DNA of 64,000 nucleotides from Mycobacterium sp. (lineage in GTDB: Bacteria > Actinomycetota > Actinomycetes > Mycobacteriales > Mycobacteriaceae). The stretch lies in the NCBI GenBank assembly GCA_003987775.1, contig RXJD01000045.1, forward strand, positions 186,001 to 250,000, written 5' to 3'. The position numbers and the translations under genes were made by a program. The notes under the pieces are model-generated. The model searched no databases, had not been told where the DNA came from, and worked only from the letters and a program-made list of their open reading frames with translations. Shown piece by piece: positions 59,110 through 64,000 of this stretch (positions are counted from its first letter, which is position 1; every line of letters begins with the position of its first letter).

Positions 59110-59925
59110 TCATCCGGGCAATGCTGTTGTGCCGTGCGGCATTTCGGGGTGCACGAAGACGTCGTTGAATGTCACGGTGCGGAGCCTGCGCGCGCGGATG
59201 ATGTCGACCAGTTGACCGTAGACATGCGTGACCGGTGTGTGGTTGAGGTGACCGATCACGATGTTCTGGGCGGCGAAGTACTGGTATGCCAGCCGGACGA
59301 TGGTGTCTTCCGGGAGCAGCGCGGAATCCCGCAGGTCGCCGCTCCACAACGTGGGGTTCTGATAGCCCAGATCGGCAGCTACGGCGTCGACCGACGCGTT
59401 GTGGTGGCCGTACGGCGGGCGGAAGTACGGCGCGGCATCGACTCCGTAGGTGTTCCGCAGGAACACGTCAGTGCTTTTGAGTTCGTCCGCGATCTGTCGC
59501 GGCGTGAGTTTCGTCAGGTCCGGATGCGTCCAGGTGTGATTGGCCAGCTGGATCTGACCGGATTCCACAAGCGGTCGCAGGGATGCGGCATTCTCGGCCC
59601 AGGAGCGATAGGCGCCGGTGACGAAGTAGGTGAGCCGCACGCCGGTGTCCCTGGCGAATTGCGTGTAGAGCCGGACCACTTCGGTGTCAGCGCCGTCATC
59701 GACCGTCCATGCCAGCAGATCGCCGGCCCCGGGAAGCTGCTTGAGCACCGCGCCTCGCGCCAGCGGCACCCGCGCGCCCGGATCCGGCGGCGGCAACACC
59801 TTCAGTGACGACGGGTTGGGATCAGGCGCCGAGCCGAGGACGTCAGCGTGCGCCACCGGCACGCCGGTGGCCGCGACGGTTGCGGCCAGGGCGATCAGGA
59901 ACCGCCGCCGCTCCAGTTCGCTCAC
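59110..59925 (-). CDS. Exported polysaccharide deacetylase (NodB homology)
   Basis: A 271-residue carbohydrate esterase of family 4 type. An N-terminal twin-arginine-like signal (ELERRRFLIALAATVAATGV, cleavage near AHA) is followed by the NodB motifs TVDDGAD (catalytic Asp), HTWTHPDL (metal His residues) and RPPYGHHN. It removes acetyl groups from peptidoglycan or another glycan outside the membrane. The GTG at 59925 gives a compact signal peptide. It is the last chromosomal gene before the integrative element. Confidence 0.85.
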   Translation of the reverse strand: MSELERRRFLIALAATVAATGVPVAHADVLGSAPDPNPSSLKVLPPPDPGARVPLARGAVLKQLPGAGDLLAWTVDDGADTEVVRLYTQFARDTGVRLTYFVTGAYRSWAENAASLRPLVESGQIQLANHTWTHPDLTKLTPRQIADELKSTDVFLRNTYGVDAAPYFRPPYGHHNASVDAVAADLGYQNPTLWSGDLRDSALLPEDTIVRLAYQYFAAQNIVIGHLNHTPVTHVYGQLVDIIRARRLRTVTFNDVFVHPEMPHGTTALPG

Positions 59926-60127
59926 GTCTGCGCTCCTCAGCCCGCGGCGCCGGTCAGGGCGGCACGGCACGTCATCGGTCCAAGTGCCAGACAGGTTAGG
60001 CCGCCGGCCGCCTCGCGCGGCCGTTCAACAGCCGGGTGTCGCGGTCAGGTACGGACTTGTGACCTCGGGGTGCTCAGGCCGCAACCGGGCCGAGCGTCAA
60101 GGACGGTGAGGAGGCAGGGTTTGGGAG

Positions 60128-60152
60128 TGGTCCCGGCTGGGATCGAACCAGC
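60128..60152 (-). other. tRNA 3'-end fragment, probable left attachment site
   Basis: On the minus strand the T-arm GCTGG-TTCGATC-CCAGC is followed by an acceptor strand CGGGACC and a discriminator A. No matching 5' acceptor (GGTCCCG) or anticodon arm exists at the expected distance upstream, so this is not a whole tRNA. A 3' fragment beside a tyrosine integrase is the usual left border of an element inserted into a tRNA gene. The intact tRNA should lie at the far border, outside the window. Confidence 0.6.
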
Positions 60153-60235
60153 CATTTAAGCACTTTGCACGTAGCGCGCCACCTGGCGATATGACTCGAA
60201 AACGTCGTCTGAGCTGTGGTAATGCCGTTTACCGC

Positions 60236-60286
60236 TGTTAGGTTGTGTTAGGTTCTGTGGGAGTCACTATTGCACGGAAATTGCAC
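60236..60286. repeat. Phased direct repeats between the attachment site and integrase gene
   Basis: TGTTAGGTT occurs at 60236 and 60246, and ATTGCAC at 60269 and 60280. Spacings of 10 and 11 bp place each pair on one helix face. They could be arm-type integrase sites or an operator for the integrase gene, which starts 20 bp later. Confidence 0.5.
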
Positions 60287-60306
60287 AAAAACGGAAGGCG
60301 CAGCGG

Positions 60307-61473
60307 ATGGCGGGTCGGACGGGCAAGGGCAGCGGTCAGCGGACTCGACGGCAGTTCGGTCGGCTCCGCGAACTCCCTTCCGGCCGGTGGCAGGCCACCT
60401 ATCTGCACCGAGGTGCTGTGTACAAGGCAGCGGCGACATTTCCGACGAAGGACACCGCAACGTCGTGGCTGCAAGCCGAGGCCGATCTGATCGACCTGGA
60501 TCGCCGTCGACCAGGGGAATGGACGCCGCCGGCCGAGCGTGCCGCCAAACGACAGGCCCAGAAGCTGACCTTGCGGGCCTACGCCAAAACGTGGCTAGAG
60601 CACCGCAACGTCGCGCGCCGGACGCGGGAAAACTACAGGTATCACCTCGACACAAACATCTTGCCGGTGCTCGGCGATATGCCGCTGTCCGAAATCACCA
60701 CCGAGGACGTGCGCGCCTGGTTCTCTGGGCTGGGCACCGAGTACGAGACCCGCAATGCCCGGGCCTACGGCGTCCTCACGGCCCTGTTGAACACCGCCGT
60801 CGATGACGGCCTGCTGGACCGCTCCCCCGCACGGATCAAGGGGGCGGCGACGGTGAAGCGCACGAAGCACTCGGTGGCCCTGCTGGAACCCGCCGAGTTG
60901 GCGGCGTTGGCCGATGCGATGCCCGAAGACTTGGCGCTGACCGTATTGCTAGCGGGGTGGTGCGGGCTGCGTCGTGGCGAGCTGTTTGCACTGACCCGAG
61001 CGGATGTCGGCAAGGGTGGCGCAACGGTGAAGATTGACAAGGCGGTGACCTACCGGGAACGCAAGTACGTGTGCGGCGCACCCAAGACGCGGGAATCTAA
61101 TCGGACGGTGACGGTACCTACCCACCTGCGCCCGGCGCTGGTCGAGCATCTGGCCAAGCATGTAGGCCGGGCCAAAACTGCGCTGCTGTTTCCCGACCCC
61201 GAGACCGGCAAGTTCTACACCGAGGGCCGGTTTCGGCTGCCGTTCTTCGCCGCCCGTGAAGCAATCGGTAAGGACGAACTCCACTTCCATGACCTACGAC
61301 ACTTCGGCGGCGTGATGGCAGCTGTCGCAGGGGGAACCACCAGGGAGGTGATGGACCGACTCGGGCACACCACCAGTTCGGCTGCGATGCGCTACCAGCA
61401 TGTCGCCGCCGGCCGTGCCGACATGCTGGCCGACAGGTTGTCCGCACTGGCCATTCCGCCGAAGGTCGACTAA
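60307..61473 (+). CDS. Tyrosine recombinase (phage-type integrase)
   Basis: A 388-residue integrase. An N-terminal arm-binding segment (FGRLRELPSGRWQATYLHRG) is followed by a SAM-like core-binding domain and the catalytic domain. Catalytic residues are Arg222 (WCGLRRGEL), His328 and Arg331 (HFHDLRHFGG), His354 (RLGHTTS) and the nucleophile Tyr363 (MRYQHV). It resembles the M. tuberculosis phiRv2 integrase Rv2659c in overall layout. It would insert and excise the element at the tRNA fragment beside it. A weak ACCCG/CGGGT hairpin follows the stop. Confidence 0.93.
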   Translation: MAGRTGKGSGQRTRRQFGRLRELPSGRWQATYLHRGAVYKAAATFPTKDTATSWLQAEADLIDLDRRRPGEWTPPAERAAKRQAQKLTLRAYAKTWLEHRNVARRTRENYRYHLDTNILPVLGDMPLSEITTEDVRAWFSGLGTEYETRNARAYGVLTALLNTAVDDGLLDRSPARIKGAATVKRTKHSVALLEPAELAALADAMPEDLALTVLLAGWCGLRRGELFALTRADVGKGGATVKIDKAVTYRERKYVCGAPKTRESNRTVTVPTHLRPALVEHLAKHVGRAKTALLFPDPETGKFYTEGRFRLPFFAAREAIGKDELHFHDLRHFGGVMAAVAGGTTREVMDRLGHTTSSAAMRYQHVAAGRADMLADRLSALAIPPKVD

Positions 61474-61650
61474 CCCGTAAAAGTCGGGTAATTAAGCGAC
61501 ACAACATATTTCGCATTACACAGTCGTAGACAATCTCACATTTCCGTGTGTACCATGCGTGACAGGTACAGCCCCGGCCTACTTCCTCACTCTCATTCTC
61601 AATCTCAATCCACCAGTAGGGGAGACATCCCGCGACCCGTGGAGACCAGA

Positions 61651-61872
61651 GTGAGCACCCCCAACAACCAATCCCCCCTGTACATTTCGCTGCAACGTGC
61701 CGCCGAGCGCACCGATTTCAGCATCCACAAGATGCGCGAACTGGTGGCCAGCGGGGCGCTGCCCGCCTATCGGTTATCCGACAAGCCCGGCAGCGCCATC
61801 CGCGTCAAGGTCGCGGATGTCGACGCGCTGATGAAACCCGTTGTCCCGGCGGCGATTTTGGCCAGCCGATGA
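61651..61872 (+). CDS. Excisionase-like helix-turn-helix protein
   Basis: A 73-residue protein of the MerR-like excisionase fold: LYISLQRAAERTDFSIHKMRELVASGALPAYRL is the recognition part and the wing continues IRVKVADVDALMKP. Proteins of this type bend DNA to direct integrase toward excision, or act as regulators. The GTG at 61651 has GGAG six bases before it. Its stop overlaps the zinc-ribbon gene by ATGA. About 180 bp upstream separate it from the integrase and include a run of CTCA/TCTC repeats near 61585-61612. Confidence 0.75.
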   Translation: MSTPNNQSPLYISLQRAAERTDFSIHKMRELVASGALPAYRLSDKPGSAIRVKVADVDALMKPVVPAAILASR

Positions 61873-62048
61873 TGCTCGCAGATCAGCGTCCCAGCACCGC
61901 GACGGACCCTCGGCCGTGGTCACACTTCCCGCACTGCCCTAACCGGCAGTGCCGTCGAAGACTGCACTCAATGGCCGGCAATCCGGTGCTCGGGCCGACC
62001 CTCGATGGTCGGTGCCCGCACTGCAAGACCGCGCTTTCCGTCCCCTGA
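61869..62048 (+). CDS. 59-residue zinc-ribbon protein
   Basis: A short gene visible by reading the plus strand: ATG at 61869, TGA at 62046. The protein has HCPNRQC (Cys-x4-Cys) and RCPHCK (Cys-x2-Cys) about 20 residues apart, a plausible four-Cys zinc ribbon, with an Arg-rich stretch RQCRRRLH. The start overlaps the excisionase stop (ATGA), so the two are coupled. A hairpin follows the stop. Likely a DNA-binding accessory protein of the element; no homolog is recognised. Confidence 0.65.
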   Translation: MMLADQRPSTATDPRPWSHFPHCPNRQCRRRLHSMAGNPVLGPTLDGRCPHCKTALSVP

Positions 62049-62056
62049 AACGAACA

Positions 62057-62087
62057 AACCCCGCAGCCTCGGGTGGGTCGCGGGGTT
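62057..62087 (+). terminator. Hairpin after the zinc-ribbon gene
   Basis: AACCCCGC pairs with GCGGGGTT across a 15-nt loop, nine bases after the stop codon and 29 bases before the ATPase start. It could end or attenuate transcription; no T-run follows. Confidence 0.5.
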
Positions 62088-62116
62088 CGTCGAGTCGAAA
62101 GAGGTTCCTAGTCCCA

Positions 62117-63799
62117 GTGACTACACCGAATGATACCACCAGCAAGGCCGACGACCCTTATGCGCCAAAGGATCAACGGGACCGTGAGCGCAAGGCCGGG
62201 CCGGCCACATACCTGTGGTGCCCGCACGCGGCCAAGGTAATTCGCCCGTCCCCTGATATTCCGCCCGAACGGATTTCGGCGCTGGGTTCGATGACCGATC
62301 ACGTCGTCGATGTGTCCGCGCTGATCGGCCGGGGCCGGCTGTCGGCCGACCAGGTGCCCACCGGCGAGCAGGCGGCGGCGTGGGGCAAGCAGCACGGCAA
62401 GTCCGACCCTTTCGGGGTGGACGCGAACAAGATTGCCGCCGAGGTGGATCTAGTCCTGGCGCTCGATTACGGTGTCGAGCCTTTGCGCGAATATGCGCTA
62501 TCGACGATTGCGGGATGCGGGCACCCATGGGCACCGCAGGTTGTCGACTACGGACGCGACGCAACTGCGATCAACCGACCCACCGGCAAGAACAGGGCAG
62601 TCAGGTACAACGCCCGACAACTCGCGTCCCGGTTCAAAGCACCACCTGCGGACCTGATAGCTCTGCCCGCTGCCGACCAAGCCTCGAACGCAGCCACCGT
62701 GCGGATGGTCGAAAGGTGGGCTGCGGCGGACTGGAAAGCGGCCCGCAGCGGTGCCGGCAGTGAGACCACGGTGGCCACGCCCGAACCCTTCGAACTTGCC
62801 GAGCTGCTAACGGAGAAGGACGAGGAAGCGGCGCACCGGATTGCCGAGATATGGCCCGCCGGTGGCAGGGTGCTGATGGCCGCGCAGTACAAGGGCGGCA
62901 AATCGACGATGGTGGGCAATGCCGTCAAGCCGTTGGTCGACGGCGGGAAGTTCCTTGGCCGGTTCGATGTGACGCCGGTCAGCAAGGTGGCGCTGATCGA
63001 CACCGAACTTGACAGGCGCACGTTGCGGCGCTGGCTGAGAGACCAGAACATCCGCAACACCAGGGCGGTGCTGGTGGTGCCGCTGCGCGGCGCGGTGTCG
63101 ACGTTCGACATCCTCGACCCGGCGATCCGCACAGAATGGGCACAACGTCTGGCGGGTGTCGATGTGCTATTCCTCGACTGCCTTCGGCCGGTGCTCGACG
63201 CGCTGGGCCTGTCGGAGGACAAGGACGCGGGCAGGGTGCTGGTCGCCTTCGATGCGCTGCTGGCCGAGATTGGGGCCAGTGAGGGCATGGTCGTGACGCA
63301 TATGGGCCACCAGAACGGGCCTGCCAGCGAACGCGCGCGCGGCGATTCCCGGCTACTCGACTGGCCAGATGCGCTGTGGAAGATCGTTCGTGACGGTGAC
63401 GAGACCGACGACGACGGCACTCGACGCCGCTATTTCTCGGCGCTGGGCCGCGATGTCGCGTTGCCCGAGGGCCTGCTGACCTTCGACGCCGCCACCCGGC
63501 ACCTGAGCTACGGCAACGGGAATCGTCGGGACTCTCGTTCTATTACGGCCATGCCCGAACTGTTGAAAATGGTGCGCGCCGCACCGGGTGAATTATCCAA
63601 GAACACCGCCGAGAAACGTCTGATGGATGAGCATGGAATTGCACGCCAGGACGCCCGGCGCAGTATCGAAAAAGCAATCAGTAACGAATCACTAGTTGTC
63701 AAACAAGGGCCACGCAACGCTCAGCTGTTGTACCCCGGTGTCGTCGATCCGTTCGACGCTGCACCGCTCGATCTGCCGACCGGATCGGAGGGCCGATAG
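62117..63799 (+). CDS. RepA-like P-loop ATPase of the integrative element
   Basis: A 560-residue protein. An N-terminal region without a known domain (about 1-225; WCPHAAK, GCGHPWAP and NARQLASRFK are seen) is followed by a RecA-fold ATPase. That part has Walker A QYKGGKST near residues 257-264, LIDTELDRRTLRRWL (sensor-type Glu), Walker B LFLD near 351-354, and VVTHMGHQNGPASERARGDSRLLDWPDALW. It fits the AAA_25/RepA helicase-loader group used by plasmids and phage satellites. The C-terminal 100 residues look like a winged helix (KNTAEKRLMDEHGIARQDARRSIEKAI). The GTG at 62117 begins it. It probably drives replication of the excised element. Confidence 0.82.
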   Translation: MTTPNDTTSKADDPYAPKDQRDRERKAGPATYLWCPHAAKVIRPSPDIPPERISALGSMTDHVVDVSALIGRGRLSADQVPTGEQAAAWGKQHGKSDPFGVDANKIAAEVDLVLALDYGVEPLREYALSTIAGCGHPWAPQVVDYGRDATAINRPTGKNRAVRYNARQLASRFKAPPADLIALPAADQASNAATVRMVERWAAADWKAARSGAGSETTVATPEPFELAELLTEKDEEAAHRIAEIWPAGGRVLMAAQYKGGKSTMVGNAVKPLVDGGKFLGRFDVTPVSKVALIDTELDRRTLRRWLRDQNIRNTRAVLVVPLRGAVSTFDILDPAIRTEWAQRLAGVDVLFLDCLRPVLDALGLSEDKDAGRVLVAFDALLAEIGASEGMVVTHMGHQNGPASERARGDSRLLDWPDALWKIVRDGDETDDDGTRRRYFSALGRDVALPEGLLTFDAATRHLSYGNGNRRDSRSITAMPELLKMVRAAPGELSKNTAEKRLMDEHGIARQDARRSIEKAISNESLVVKQGPRNAQLLYPGVVDPFDAAPLDLPTGSEGR

Positions 63800-63818
63800 G
63801 TGGTCCATTCCAGAGTTC

Positions 63819-63838
63819 CCCGACTTTGTCGGGATTTT
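63819..63838 (+). terminator. Rho-independent-type terminator after the ATPase
   Basis: CCCGAC-TTT-GTCGGG followed by ATTTT, 20 bases after the stop codon: a six-pair GC stem with a short T-run, the classic form. Confidence 0.65.
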
Positions 63839-63954
63839 AGTTCGCCAGTTCGCCGTAGTTCGCCACGGCGAGGTCGTGAAGTAGTTCGCCAGTTCGTATA
63901 TAGGCGAACTGAACTACTTCGAGGAAGTGGCTCGACTTCACGGGTCGGCGAACT
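63838..63954. repeat. AGTTCGCC iteron-like array with central dyad
   Basis: AGTTCGCC occurs at 63839, 63847, 63857 and 63883 in direct orientation and inverted (GGCGAACT) at 63903 and 63947. TAGTTCGCCAGTTCG is repeated exactly at 63838 and 63882. A 10-bp inverted repeat GAAGTAGTTC (63878-63887)/GAACTACTTC (63911-63920) surrounds AGTTCG/CGAACT and a central TATATA (63897-63902). It lies between the ATPase terminator and the next gene. A replication origin bound by an initiator, or a repressor operator over a promoter, are the main options. Confidence 0.75.
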
Positions 63955-63979
63955 CAAACTCAACCGAGAGGCGGCGTAG

Positions 63980-64000
63980 ATGACAACCGATCAGCAGATC
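63980..64000 (+). CDS. Start of a gene cut by the window end
   Basis: ATG at 63980 after a GAGAGG ribosome site; the first seven residues are MTTDQQI. It would be the gene controlled by the AGTTCGCC array. Nothing can be said about the product. Confidence 0.55.

Noticed and set aside
60128..60205. Complete tRNA gene on the minus strand
   Set aside because: The T-arm and 3' acceptor are present, but no complementary 5' acceptor, D-arm or anticodon arm is found at the right distance.

Overview
The window is high-GC mycobacterial DNA, almost certainly from a slow-growing Mycobacterium. It encodes six PE_PGRS and two PPE proteins, the PIM/phosphatidylinositol cluster pgsA1-patA-pimA, and pdxT-tesB2-pdxS. 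From recalled Mycobacterium tuberculosis gene order (no search was run), the left part is collinear with Rv2603c-Rv2614c (yebC to thrS). The hemerythrin-like gene near 38.4 kb matches Rv2633c, and the DedA and STAS genes near 51-52 kb match Rv2637 and Rv2638. The stretches between these anchors are accessory and differ from M. tuberculosis.

Layout. 0-12.7 kb: conserved housekeeping genes on the minus strand, with two insertions (an epoxide-hydrolase-like gene and a PPE42-like gene). 12.8-27.2 kb: a lower-GC glycosyltransferase, a thioesterase, two minus-strand PE_PGRS genes, an aldo/keto reductase with a TetR gene, then a 2183-residue PE_PGRS built from a repeat of about 660 bp. 27.2-33.6 kb: a DUF1990 gene, a four-gene regulator/membrane/cupin/nitronate-monooxygenase operon, a methyltransferase, and the protocatechuate genes pcaHGB. 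33.7-39.5 kb: a duplicated PE_PGRS pair, a methyltransferase, a hemerythrin-like gene and a DUF2231-Rieske membrane protein. 39.7-44.0 kb: a translationally coupled aromatic ring-hydroxylating operon (dioxygenase alpha and beta, small protein, dihydrodiol dehydrogenase, class II aldolase/decarboxylase) facing an IclR regulator. 44-60 kb: a PE_PGRS, a PPE-MPTR, an acyl-CoA ligase, dedA, two TetR genes, a STAS gene, ybdK, a minicatalase, a TauE transporter and small or secreted proteins.

From 60.13 kb to the window end lies the left part of an integrative element. It shows a tRNA 3'-end fragment (left attachment site), phased direct repeats, a tyrosine integrase, an excisionase-like protein, a 59-residue zinc-ribbon protein, a RepA-like ATPase, a terminator, and an AGTTCGCC repeat array just before the next gene, which is cut by the window edge.

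Functionally, the ring-hydroxylating operon and pcaHGB together look like an upper and lower route for an aromatic carboxylate (phthalate-like) through protocatechuate. No ferredoxin or reductase for the dioxygenase is present. The least explained signals are the AGTTCGCC array and its element, the four perfect 18-bp repeats that extend the PgsA1 C-terminus, and the higher-order repeat in the giant PE_PGRS.
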